This document shows, piece by piece, positions 7,173 through 15,559 of a stretch of DNA of 47,119 nt. The notes under the pieces are model-generated. The model was not told the DNA's origin and did not search any database. It worked only from the letters and a program-made list of their open reading frames with translations. Location of the stretch: assembly GCA_020354575.1 (NCBI GenBank), contig CP070649.1:1699174-1746292 (forward strand). The letters run 5' to 3'. Each line of letters starts with the position of its first letter. The stretch's first letter is position 1. The translations under genes were made by a program, and so were the position numbers. Source of the stretch: Candidatus Bathyarchaeota archaeon (lineage in GTDB: Archaea; Thermoproteota; Bathyarchaeia; Bathyarchaeales; SOJC01).

Positions 7173-9350
7173 ATGAAATCAATTACGAAGAAGTTCTTCG
7201 GATATCTTGTGACTAGCTTACTAATGCTTTCAATGTTTAATATCATATTAACCGCAGGTGCTGATCCTGATATGCCTACACTTAGTGTGGAGCCATCGTT
7301 AGTGGTGCTCACAATGGGAACTGAAACTTTCGATGTGAATATCACTATCCGTGATCTGAGCATCGATTATAGAGCTGTTGGATTAGAGTTTAGACTTGGA
7401 TTCGATATTGACCTTATTAATGTTACGACTGTTGTTGAAGGGCCATTCCTGCAAAATCCTGAATGGAATCATTATGGGACACTATTCTTCGATTTGGTAG
7501 AAGACAGCATTATACTCCCAAATGGAACTGAAATTGAAACTCATGCTTTGGTGGGTAACATCCTGCTTCCTAATGCCACTGGTGACTATACTGATTTTGC
7601 ATATGGTGATGGAGTTCTGGCAACCATAACTTTCACTGCTATATCCCCAGACGTCATCGGTATTTGCGACCTTGATCTGTGGGGCGTTGCGATAACCAAT
7701 CCCGAAAAAGAAAGATTACCCGCCCACACAGAGGATGGCATAGCCAAGATTCATGTAGCAACAATCAGCGCAAGTCCATCACTAATAATGCTGCCAACTG
7801 GAACTGATGAATTCACTGTTGATATTGATATAAGCGACTTGAGCTTGGACCATAGATGTGTTGGTTTAGAGTTCAGAGTCGAATATGACGACACGAAACT
7901 AGAGGTTGTCGATGTTGTTGAAGGGCCATTCTTAGATGACCCCACATGGGCTCCATTTGGCACAATATTCTTTTACATTATCGAGCCTCCACAGGAACCA
8001 CCAGATCCCCCAAACCCAGCTCACATTTTGGTTGGAATGTTGATTGTCCCGAACGCCACTGGAGATTGGGAGTTCTTCCCCTATGGTGCTGGAACACTAG
8101 CAACTATAACCTTCCGATGGATACAGTTCAGAGACAGCTACATTATACCTTATGCCACAGCACTCAGTAATCCCGAATCAGTTAGAATGCCAACACATAC
8201 AGAAGATGCATATGTCAAAATGCCCCGCCCAACTCTAAGCGTTGACCCCTCTATGTTCGTAGGACCAATCGATACTGACGAATTTGAAATAAACATAACA
8301 ATAAGCGATCTGTACATCGAACACGACGTAGTGGGAATAGAGTTCAGACTAGCCTATGCTGACATGTACCTAGAAGTCGTGGATATTACTGAAGGTCCCT
8401 TCATGCAAGCGTTTGGCACAACCTACTTCATACCAAGCGTTGTAAGTCAAACAGAAGGCTTCCCACCGCATGTTCATGTGGGAATAGTGCTACTTCCGCC
8501 ATGGACAACCATCCCGGAGGGTGAAGGAACTTTAGCGACCATCACCTTCAGATGGAAACAGTATGGCGCCTCCGAACTTGAACTCATGGGCGATGATTGG
8601 ACACCTTTGCAGGTAAGACTGGTGGACACTAACTCCGATACCTTGCCATCTCCGAACTTGGAGCATGGCTATGTCGAAGTTCCCCTGGCAACGCTTTGTA
8701 TAGAACCGCCATTGACACAAGCCTTTTTTGTAGGTGACACATTTGATGTCAACGTAACCATAAGTGATCTAAGCGTAGCTTATCACTTCGTTGGCATCGA
8801 GTTTAGAGTAGCCTTCAATGATACGCTATTAGAAGTAGTAGATGTTACTGCAGGGCCTTTCCTCGACAGCCCGTTGACTTTCTACAATGTCGATCCCGAA
8901 GCTTGGTTCCCGAATGGAACCTATGTACCGTCTAGCGTTGTAATAGGCCAATTATTGCTTCCACCGTGGACTGACTTCCCGTATGGAGACGGAGTGCTGG
9001 TAACAATAACTTTCGAAGTAATCTACCAAGAGACCATGGTTGATATCGCGCCTCCTCCGCTTACAGGCGAGTTCTCGATTTTCGCTGGAGCAATAAGCGA
9101 CCCAGCACAGAACAGACAACCTGTAGACTATTGCGACCCAGCAGCTGCTTACGAGATCTATCCAAGACACTTGTGCGACCTCAACCTAGATGGCTATGTC
9201 GGCATTGACGACTTGATCATCTGTGGTGAAGCCTTTGGCTCAAGTCCTGGGCACATCAGATGGAACCCTGAAGCCGATGTTAATGGCGACAACTACGTAG
9301 GCATTGACGACATTGTAATCTGTGCACAAAACTTCGGCTGGCCAACCTAA
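7173..9350 (+). CDS. Secreted protein with four cohesin-like repeats and a C-terminal dockerin
   Basis: A Lys-rich N-terminus and a hydrophobic stretch to about residue 28 form a signal peptide. Four repeats of about 155 aa begin near residues 35, 196, 353 and 506. Each opens with a PTLSVEPS-type strand and contains VGLEFR, then VVEGPF, then G(D/E)GxLATITF, typical of cohesin/carbohydrate-binding-like beta sandwiches. Residues 667-725 form a type I dockerin: two calcium-loop repeats, DLNLDGYVGIDDL and DVNGDNYVGIDDI. Cohesin binds dockerin in cellulosomes, so copies of this protein might bind each other or other surface proteins. It lacks a visible membrane anchor or S-layer motif. The start is certain from the ribosome site. 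Confidence 0.85.
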   Translation: MKSITKKFFGYLVTSLLMLSMFNIILTAGADPDMPTLSVEPSLVVLTMGTETFDVNITIRDLSIDYRAVGLEFRLGFDIDLINVTTVVEGPFLQNPEWNHYGTLFFDLVEDSIILPNGTEIETHALVGNILLPNATGDYTDFAYGDGVLATITFTAISPDVIGICDLDLWGVAITNPEKERLPAHTEDGIAKIHVATISASPSLIMLPTGTDEFTVDIDISDLSLDHRCVGLEFRVEYDDTKLEVVDVVEGPFLDDPTWAPFGTIFFYIIEPPQEPPDPPNPAHILVGMLIVPNATGDWEFFPYGAGTLATITFRWIQFRDSYIIPYATALSNPESVRMPTHTEDAYVKMPRPTLSVDPSMFVGPIDTDEFEINITISDLYIEHDVVGIEFRLAYADMYLEVVDITEGPFMQAFGTTYFIPSVVSQTEGFPPHVHVGIVLLPPWTTIPEGEGTLATITFRWKQYGASELELMGDDWTPLQVRLVDTNSDTLPSPNLEHGYVEVPLATLCIEPPLTQAFFVGDTFDVNVTISDLSVAYHFVGIEFRVAFNDTLLEVVDVTAGPFLDSPLTFYNVDPEAWFPNGTYVPSSVVIGQLLLPPWTDFPYGDGVLVTITFEVIYQETMVDIAPPPLTGEFSIFAGAISDPAQNRQPVDYCDPAAAYEIYPRHLCDLNLDGYVGIDDLIICGEAFGSSPGHIRWNPEADVNGDNYVGIDDIVICAQNFGWPT

Positions 9351-9360
9351 ACTTAAAGAG

Positions 9361-9393
9361 TGCATGCATGCACAAAAATATAAGCGCGCGCGC
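9361..9393. repeat. Alternating purine-pyrimidine tracts
   Basis: Just after the cohesin-like gene stop come TGCATGCATGCACA and then GCGCGCGCGC at 9384-9393. Such alternating tracts can adopt Z-DNA or cruciform forms. A related GCATGCATGCG sits at 9460-9470. Confidence 0.4.
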
Positions 9394-9410
9394 ATCACTC
9401 CAAAGTTCCC

Positions 9411-9416
9411 TTTTTT
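9411..9416 (+). terminator. T-run after the cohesin-like gene
   Basis: CCCTTTTTTCTATG about 60 bp after the stop codon is a plausible oligo-T terminator. Confidence 0.35.
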
Positions 9417-9499
9417 CTATGCAACAGAAAGAAACAAGAAAGGTTCTTATCTAATGCAAGCATGCATGCGATTTCTTTAAAACCTCAAGTCTTTCTCTA

Positions 9500-9721
9500 T
9501 TACACTGTTTCAAGTTTGTATATTACCTTCAGGCCCTTCAAAGTTTCATGAATTGCAGTCCCTATTTGTAGAATTTCATCCAAATTTATCGGTCGTCCCC
9601 AATCGTATACGTGATCATAGCGACCCTTAATTGGTTTGAAACCCATGGCACGTAATTTTTCTGCTACGATCACCGGATTTGCACCTTCGCTATTAAACCA
9701 AATTGTTAGATAAGTTTTCAT
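9500..9721 (-). CDS. Small conserved-looking protein, unknown function
   Basis: The product is a 73-aa soluble protein starting MKTYLTIWFNSEGANP, with a beta-strand, a helix containing VAEKLRAMGF, and a second strand and helix ending in KGLKVIYKLETV. The pattern suggests a compact alpha/beta (ferredoxin-like) fold. I do not recognise the family. The frame extends to an ATG at 9739, but the start at 9721 has a GTGAACC ribosome-like site and begins at the first strand. It lies downstream of the LLM oxidoreductase operon, about 100 bp away on the same strand. Confidence 0.6.
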   Translation of the reverse strand: MKTYLTIWFNSEGANPVIVAEKLRAMGFKPIKGRYDHVYDWGRPINLDEILQIGTAIHETLKGLKVIYKLETV

Positions 9722-9841
9722 AAGGTTCACTCTACTCATTCTTGCTTTTACGTGTCTGTACGATTTATTCTTTTGTATAAGGACTACAAGAAGTAGGAAT
9801 TACCATTTGGGTAGATCACACGAGCAGAATTCTTAGGAAAC

Positions 9842-10921
9842 CTAATTCTGTTTGAAATAGGGCATGACTTTTTTCGCGAATAGTTGGCAAGTGTCTTTGA
9901 GAGTTCTGGGTGAGACTTGGAAGTTCATTACAAAGTGTTGGCAACCAGCATTAACAAATTTTTCCAGCTTCCCTATGATGTCCTCAGGGGTGCCAAAAAG
10001 GAAGGGCGCTTTTTCAACTGCTTCATCGGGCAGTTCCTTAGCTTTTATCAACCAAGCTTTTCCATCCCTAGGAAAGACCAGTTTGAATGTCATCTCAAAA
10101 TCATAGGTTGTGGGTTCGAAGCCAATTTTTTCCAATATTCTGGGTCTAGACAGCAGCATCATTTTGCCCGTTAACATCATAGCTTTTTTGGCCACTTCCA
10201 AGTCATTAGAGACTACAACATACATAAAATGGGCTGGATCGATACTACAGGGGTCTCTTCCATACTTCTTCGCAGTTTCTTGAATGATCTTTAGATTATT
10301 TCTATACTCTTTCGGTACTAGGTTGGCAGGTAACCATCCATCACCATATTGTGCTGCTACCTTCATGGTCCTTGGCGAACTCGCTGCGATATATATTGGG
10401 ACAGTAGCTTGATACTTAGTCTCTGAAATAGGTATAGCAGGTCTAGGGCGTAAGAACGCCTTCGTAAGTTGGTAGTATTTCCCATTGAAATTTACGAAGT
10501 CTTCATTGAATAATCTACGTATAATTTGAATAGCCTCGATCGTTCTACCTACAGGTTTGTCAAAAGGAATGCCAAAGGGAACCAAATTCATCGCTTCGCC
10601 TACGCCAATTCCGAGCACTGCCCGACCATTTGATAATACATCACAAGATGTAGCCATTTGAGCAAGAGAAGCAGGATGATGTCGGTAAGTATCACTCACA
10701 CCCGTAGCTAATTTGATCTTCTTCGTAAGTACTGCTAGAGCACACAGTGTGTTCCAAGCATGCAAAGCATCCCAGCGGCGAACCCCTGTAGCTACCAAAT
10801 GATCTGGCATCCAAAAGGAATCGAACCCGAGTTTCTCTGCCAATAAAGCTGTGTCACGGATAATCTCCCAAGGATAATTGGGGCACTCAATCCCAAATTT
10901 AAGTAACCTTTCCTTAATCAT
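9842..10921 (-). CDS. LLM-class F420-dependent oxidoreductase (Mer-like)
   Basis: This is a luciferase-like TIM-barrel oxidoreductase of the type that uses coenzyme F420, related to methylene-tetrahydromethanopterin reductase. Visible markers are LGFDSFWMPDHL near residue 33, the ATGVSDTYRHHPASLAQ segment, GRAVLGIGVGE, and YIAASSPRTMKVAAQYGDGW. The length of 359 aa fits the family. The substrate is not fixed by sequence: true Mer, alcohol and other reductases look alike. It is last in an operon with a thiolase and a DUF35 protein, which suggests acyl-CoA or lipid chemistry rather than methanogenesis. Confidence 0.85.
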   Translation of the reverse strand: MIKERLLKFGIECPNYPWEIIRDTALLAEKLGFDSFWMPDHLVATGVRRWDALHAWNTLCALAVLTKKIKLATGVSDTYRHHPASLAQMATSCDVLSNGRAVLGIGVGEAMNLVPFGIPFDKPVGRTIEAIQIIRRLFNEDFVNFNGKYYQLTKAFLRPRPAIPISETKYQATVPIYIAASSPRTMKVAAQYGDGWLPANLVPKEYRNNLKIIQETAKKYGRDPCSIDPAHFMYVVVSNDLEVAKKAMMLTGKMMLLSRPRILEKIGFEPTTYDFEMTFKLVFPRDGKAWLIKAKELPDEAVEKAPFLFGTPEDIIGKLEKFVNAGCQHFVMNFQVSPRTLKDTCQLFAKKVMPYFKQN

Positions 10922-10945
10922 AAAACATCCCTGAGTATTCTTTGC

Positions 10946-11359
10946 CTAGGCTTTCTTGAGCTCGTAGGTAATTCTGTCATTGGGTAAGGGTAAGGGTGTG
11001 ACCAGGAGCTTCATCCCGATTTTAATCTCCTTTTCACCTATATCTTTGCTCAGGAGTGCATACACTTTCACGCCTTCTTCACACTCAGCAAGAGCGATGG
11101 TATACGGAACTTCATCTTGGAAGCCTGTTGGGGCAAAATACGCCGTAGTATATGTGAGAAGGCTGCATCTTCCACTTAATTGGTGCCATGTTACATCTGT
11201 TGACATATCATATGGACAGTCAGCCCTGGGAGGAAAGTATAATTTTCCACATCTATTGCATTTCGTTGCCATTATTTTCCCATCATTCAAGTGTTTCACA
11301 AAATCTGCAACCTTAGTCTCAGAAATGAAACCCTTTTTCCCAAATTTTCTGAAACTCAA
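10946..11359 (-). CDS. DUF35 OB-fold/zinc-ribbon protein, thiolase partner
   Basis: A COG1545-type protein: a short rubredoxin-like zinc ribbon, then an OB-fold that binds CoA. The ribbon reads CNRCGKLYFPPRADCPYD, so the usual fourth cysteine is replaced by Asp. The OB domain follows at TWHQLSGRCSLLTYTT and PYTIALAECEEG. In archaea such proteins bridge acetoacetyl-CoA thiolase and HMG-CoA synthase and channel acetoacetyl-CoA. It begins two bases after the thiolase gene ends, so the pair is surely co-expressed. No HMG-CoA synthase gene lies in this window. Confidence 0.88.
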   Translation of the reverse strand: MSFRKFGKKGFISETKVADFVKHLNDGKIMATKCNRCGKLYFPPRADCPYDMSTDVTWHQLSGRCSLLTYTTAYFAPTGFQDEVPYTIALAECEEGVKVYALLSKDIGEKEIKIGMKLLVTPLPLPNDRITYELKKA

Positions 11360-11361
11360 GA

Positions 11362-12513
11362 CTATTCCCTCTTCAGTATTGTAACATTTCCGTACAATCC
11401 GACTCCTCCAATGTTGTGAATCAGACCAATTTCAGCACCATCGATTTGAGTCTTACCCGCTCTCCCTTGGAGTTGGTGCACAATTGTCCTGATTTGGGAA
11501 CCTCCAGTGGCACCTATTGGATGCCCTTTAGACAAAAGACCTCCGTCCACATTCACAGGTATCTTCCCGCCAATATATGTCTGCGATTCGTCTATCAATT
11601 TTCCACCCTCTCCAGATTTACAGAATCCTAGGTTTTCGTAAGCCATTATTTCAGCAATAGTGAAGCAGTCATGAACCTCCGCTACATCTATATCCTTTGG
11701 CTCTACACCTGCCATATTATAGGCCTGTTTGCCTGCTTGAATCGCGCAGTCAAGACCCGTGATATTTGTCCTATTAGGAGTGGCTAATGTATCACTTGCT
11801 GCGCCTATTCCTGCGATCCAAATCGGAACAGTGGTTATTTTCCGCGCTTTTTCTTCACTTGCCATGATTACACATGAAGCACCATCAGCATTTGCACAAC
11901 AGTCATACATTTTCAAGGGGCTTGCTATGTCTCTAGCCTTCAGACAATCTTCCAAGGTTACTTCTCTCCGAAACATCGCCAAGGGGTTAGAAAGAGCGTA
12001 TTTACTGCTCTTGACCTTAACCTTCGCCAACTGCTCATCCGTAGTTCCATACTTATGCATATGAGCACGGGCAAACATTGCATAACCCGCGGGCATCATA
12101 GTACCGAAAGGTGATTCCCATTGTATATCCGCACCTCTACCCATCCTTTCCTGAGCCTCAGATGAGGATATTTCTGACATTTTTTGAAATCCGATCACTA
12201 CAACAATTTCGTGGAGTCTGGATTTTAAGAAACCATACCCGACTCTCACACCAGTGCTGCTTGAAGAGCAAAGAGATTCAGCACAAAGCGTTGGTCTAGG
12301 CGTTAAACCAAGATATTCAGATATTAATCCCGCGGGACTTCTTTGCTTATCGTACTCTGGAGCCGAGCAAATTATGGAAGCCTCAATTTCCTTAGGTGAG
12401 AGATTGATGTCTTCTAACGTATCCCTGAAAGCCTCGAAACATAATTCTTGAATGCTCATCCTACTATTTCTGGCAAAGGGGGTTTGCCCCACGCCTACGA
12501 TCGCAACTCTCAT
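11362..12513 (-). CDS. Thiolase-family acetyl-CoA acetyltransferase (archaeal/SCP-x type)
   Basis: The enzyme condenses or cleaves 3-ketoacyl-CoA. The nucleophilic cysteine is C82 in AESLCSSSST, and GHPIGATGG supplies the catalytic histidine. The C-terminal motif is HNIGGVG rather than the CxGGG of bacterial thiolases, as expected for the archaeal acetoacetyl-CoA thiolase group. The length of 383 aa is normal. ATG at 12513 has GAGGAT upstream. It is first in an operon with DUF35 and an F420-type oxidoreductase. A role in mevalonate supply or fatty-acid breakdown is likely, but the chain-length preference cannot be read. Confidence 0.9.
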   Translation of the reverse strand: MRVAIVGVGQTPFARNSRMSIQELCFEAFRDTLEDINLSPKEIEASIICSAPEYDKQRSPAGLISEYLGLTPRPTLCAESLCSSSSTGVRVGYGFLKSRLHEIVVVIGFQKMSEISSSEAQERMGRGADIQWESPFGTMMPAGYAMFARAHMHKYGTTDEQLAKVKVKSSKYALSNPLAMFRREVTLEDCLKARDIASPLKMYDCCANADGASCVIMASEEKARKITTVPIWIAGIGAASDTLATPNRTNITGLDCAIQAGKQAYNMAGVEPKDIDVAEVHDCFTIAEIMAYENLGFCKSGEGGKLIDESQTYIGGKIPVNVDGGLLSKGHPIGATGGSQIRTIVHQLQGRAGKTQIDGAEIGLIHNIGGVGLYGNVTILKRE

Positions 12514-12683
12514 TGGAAATCCTCAAGTGCTGATAAATTCATTCAGCCCATAATAAGATTATTGTAATACCAGTGCTTACCTATTTGCGAAAGCGAAAGT
12601 GACCCAGCGGAAGCACTAAAGAAATTAGGGAAACATTAAAAGCAGCTAAGTTGCTACTTGATAGGAATTTACGTGGGAGACTT

Positions 12684-13070
12684 ATGAGCATAGAAAAGGA
12701 AGATCCAATCAAGCTTCATAAACAAGGTAACATCCTATATGAAACTGGAAAATATCCTGAGGCAGCAGAAAATTTTCTCCGATCTTCGGAGCTCTATGAA
12801 AAGAAGAGCAACTTCTTTGATGCTTCAAATATGCTATACAAGGCTGGCGAATGCAGCTTTATGCTGGAAGATTACAAGGTTGCCCTTGAACGCTTCACCA
12901 AATCTGCGGAGCTGGCTTTCAAAAAAGGATTTGACCGTTTCGGGGTCAGTGGATTAGAGTATGTATTAGATTGTTATAAAAAGTTGAAAAAAGAGAAGAG
13001 CAAAGAGGCAATTGCGATCCAGAAGGAGATAAAGAAAATCAAAGAAAAGTTGGCGTCCCAGTTTCTTTAG
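12684..13070 (+). CDS. TPR-repeat protein
   Basis: A 128-aa helical protein with at least two or three tetratricopeptide-like repeats: LHKQGNILYETGKYPEAAEN, then a degenerate repeat around MLYKAGECSFMLEDYKVAL, and ERFTKSAELAF. TPRs bind partner proteins. The frame is open to 12651, but ATG at 12684 has GGGAGA upstream and starts at the first helix, so I prefer it. It lies 40 bp before the DNA ligase gene on the same strand. No functional link between the two is known to me. Confidence 0.75.
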   Translation: MSIEKEDPIKLHKQGNILYETGKYPEAAENFLRSSELYEKKSNFFDASNMLYKAGECSFMLEDYKVALERFTKSAELAFKKGFDRFGVSGLEYVLDCYKKLKKEKSKEAIAIQKEIKKIKEKLASQFL

Positions 13071-13111
13071 AATCCATATAACATACGAAAGGAAAGCTTA
13101 TTTTTCTCCGA

Positions 13112-14830
13112 TTGATTTTTTTGAAAGCGATAACTGTGCCAACCCTCTTTAAGACCCTTGCAGAGCTCTGTGAAAATTTAAAATCTACAACAAAACGAAA
13201 CGCTATGATTAATCTCGTTGCCTCTTTCATTCTCCAACTTGAGGTCAGAGAGACATCCGCCGCAGTATTAATGTTGATTGGGAGAGCTTTTCCAAAATGG
13301 GATCAGCGAGTTCTCGAAGTTAGTTGGGCAGCACTAGGTACAATCATTCGAAAAATCCTGAATTTGAGCGATGAAGCTTATTTTCAGGCTTTTGACAAAA
13401 CCGGTGATGCGGGTGAAGCGATTGAATCCCTTTTCAGGGAAGGCAAAATCAGAAGGCAATCCACACTTTTTCAAAATGAGCTTACGATTCTTGAAGTTCA
13501 TCGTTCATTTAACGCAATTGCAGGAATAACCGGAACAGGATCAAGAGAAAGGAAAGAGAGACTGCTTGAGACATTATTCAGCTCAGCAACTCCCCTTGAA
13601 GTTAAGTATATTGTGAAGATTTTAATTGGCGAAATGCGAACAGGGTTCCATGAAGGGCTGATGGAACTCACAGTTTCCCATGCCTACAGAATTCCATTGA
13701 AGGTTGTTCAGAGAGCAAGTATGCTAGCAGGAGATATAGGAGAAGTTGCAACACTCGCAAAGAATAAAGGAGAGGAAGGTCTCCAGAGGCTGAAATTAAA
13801 GGTCTTTAGACCCTTAAAACCGATGTTGGCCCAGAAGATTGAATCCATAACTGAAGCCCTGAAGGAACATGGCGGAAAGACTGCCTTAGAGCATAAGATA
13901 GATGGTGCCCGTGTTCAGATCCATAAGTCAAGAAGCATAGTGAAAATATTTAGTCGACGACTAACTGATGTCACATCAAGTCTGCCGGAGATTGTAGAAC
14001 TCTGCCAGAACGAAATTGAAGAAGCTGAAGTTGTCCTTGAAGGCGAGTTAGTTGCAGTTAACAAAAAGGGCAAACCGATGCCTTTTCAGAATCTTATGCG
14101 TCGTTTTCGAAGGATTCACAAAATCAATCGGATTGCAGAAGAAATACCAATTAGACTCTATCTTTTCGATTTACTATATATTAATGGAAAAAGCCTCATT
14201 AATCAAAAGTACACAAAACGTAGAGAAAGGCTAGGTAAACTTGCAGGATCAATTCCCCTTACAAAGAATATTATTGCCTCAGATCCGGATGTAGCTGAAG
14301 AATTTTACAAACAAGCCATAAAGGAAGGGCATGAAGGATTAATGCTAAAGAACCTTGATAGCCTCTATACGCCAGGCGTCCGAGGCAAAAAATGGCTCAA
14401 AATGAAAAAGGTTCTAGAACCTTTGGACTTAGTTGTTATAGCTGCAGAGTACGGTTATGGACGAAGACATGGGTGGCTCTCGGATTATCATCTTGCAGCT
14501 CAAGATCCAGATACTAATGAACTACTAACAGTGGGAAAAACTTTCAAAGGCTTAACCGATGCTGAGATTATTGAAATGACGAAGCGATTGAAGGGGCTGA
14601 CTGTAAGGAGGGAAGGCAATAAAGTAATTGTCGTTCCTCAAATAGTCGTGGAAGTCTCTTATAATGAGGTTCAAAAAAGCCCAAAATACTCGTGTGGCAT
14701 GGCTCTTCGTTTCGCCAGAATTACGCGAATTCGCTATGATAAAAGTGTAAATGAAGTTGACACAATCCATAAGGTTCGAGAAATCTACAACAATCAGTTT
14801 CAAAGAAAATCAAGAGCCCCTCAACTGTGA
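13112..14830 (+). CDS. lig: ATP-dependent DNA ligase (archaeal LigI type)
   Basis: It seals nicks in replication and repair. An all-helical DNA-binding domain fills residues 1-230. The adenylation motif KxDG is in EHKIDGARVQIH, with Lys262 as the AMP-accepting residue. Motif III is FSRRLTDVTSSLP, motif IV is EGLMLKN, and motif V is KKWLKMKK. The OB-fold domain follows to the end, which lacks a clear PCNA box. The 572-aa length fits archaeal ligases. The start is TTG at 13112 or 13121; neither has a good ribosome site. A TATA-like AAGCTTATTT just upstream suggests a leaderless message. Confidence 0.95.
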   Translation: MIFLKAITVPTLFKTLAELCENLKSTTKRNAMINLVASFILQLEVRETSAAVLMLIGRAFPKWDQRVLEVSWAALGTIIRKILNLSDEAYFQAFDKTGDAGEAIESLFREGKIRRQSTLFQNELTILEVHRSFNAIAGITGTGSRERKERLLETLFSSATPLEVKYIVKILIGEMRTGFHEGLMELTVSHAYRIPLKVVQRASMLAGDIGEVATLAKNKGEEGLQRLKLKVFRPLKPMLAQKIESITEALKEHGGKTALEHKIDGARVQIHKSRSIVKIFSRRLTDVTSSLPEIVELCQNEIEEAEVVLEGELVAVNKKGKPMPFQNLMRRFRRIHKINRIAEEIPIRLYLFDLLYINGKSLINQKYTKRRERLGKLAGSIPLTKNIIASDPDVAEEFYKQAIKEGHEGLMLKNLDSLYTPGVRGKKWLKMKKVLEPLDLVVIAAEYGYGRRHGWLSDYHLAAQDPDTNELLTVGKTFKGLTDAEIIEMTKRLKGLTVRREGNKVIVVPQIVVEVSYNEVQKSPKYSCGMALRFARITRIRYDKSVNEVDTIHKVREIYNNQFQRKSRAPQL

Positions 14831-14939
14831 TGCTTTTGACAATGAATACCCTGTAGGAGTACATCAACTGAGTTTATCCATGTATTCCTCTATCTATCAG
14901 CTAAAAACCTGTAGCAAAATAGAGTCTTGCGGGGTTCCG

Positions 14940-15350
14940 CTAAGGTTTGATTATTCTCCTTGCCTTCGTTATTGCTTTTGTATGTTTATATATCGATAGC
15001 AGAGCTCCAATGATCCAGATTCCAAGGAAAGGAATGTTATATGGAGGGAACAAAAAACAAAGCAAGATTGCAGCGTGTATTATTTGTAGTAGATCCATTA
15101 CCTGTAGCGCATTTGTGCTAATAAATAATAATACTATAGATAAAATAACGCTGATCGGGAATAACAGAGTCCATGATATCAGTTTCATCAGTGCTTTTCT
15201 GCTTTTAATATGATGAGCAATTCTATTTGAAATGAAATAGATTATTAGCCCAAATATAACATCAAAAATGGTCAATAGAAAAAGCAGGAAAAGGACCAGC
15301 TCTAGGTCAATCAACTTGATATCCCTCACAAATATCGATTGAATGAGCAT
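14940..15350 (-). CDS. Predicted four-helix membrane protein
   Basis: This 136-aa hydrophobic protein has roughly four membrane segments, beginning LVLFLLFLLTIFDVIFGLI and including ISWTLLFPISVILSIVLLF. It ends in a basic tail, KAITKARRIIKP, probably cytoplasmic. I do not recognise a family. It is convergent with the ligase gene. The opposite strand also has an open frame (14947-15213), but hydrophobic helix periodicity favours the minus strand. Confidence 0.55.
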   Translation of the reverse strand: MLIQSIFVRDIKLIDLELVLFLLFLLTIFDVIFGLIIYFISNRIAHHIKSRKALMKLISWTLLFPISVILSIVLLFISTNALQVMDLLQIIHAAILLCFLFPPYNIPFLGIWIIGALLSIYKHTKAITKARRIIKP

Positions 15351-15559
15351 AGGCTGTAACTAGGGCATAAAAATGTATGTGTACATATAAAGAATCAATC
15401 CAAAAATCATTTACTATTCCAAGCGTGATTTTTCTCTGTCTGATCTTTTCAAGGAAACTCAAGATCACCTCGACTGTACAGCAATGATTCTACATAGCCA
15501 TACCGCAACATCTAAAAGCTTAGAACGAGATGAAGAACTTCTACAATCGGGGTTCGAAT

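Noticed and set aside
14947-15213. Plus-strand 88-aa open frame over the membrane-protein gene
   Set aside because: The minus-strand frame has clean helix periodicity and a basic tail; the plus frame does not.
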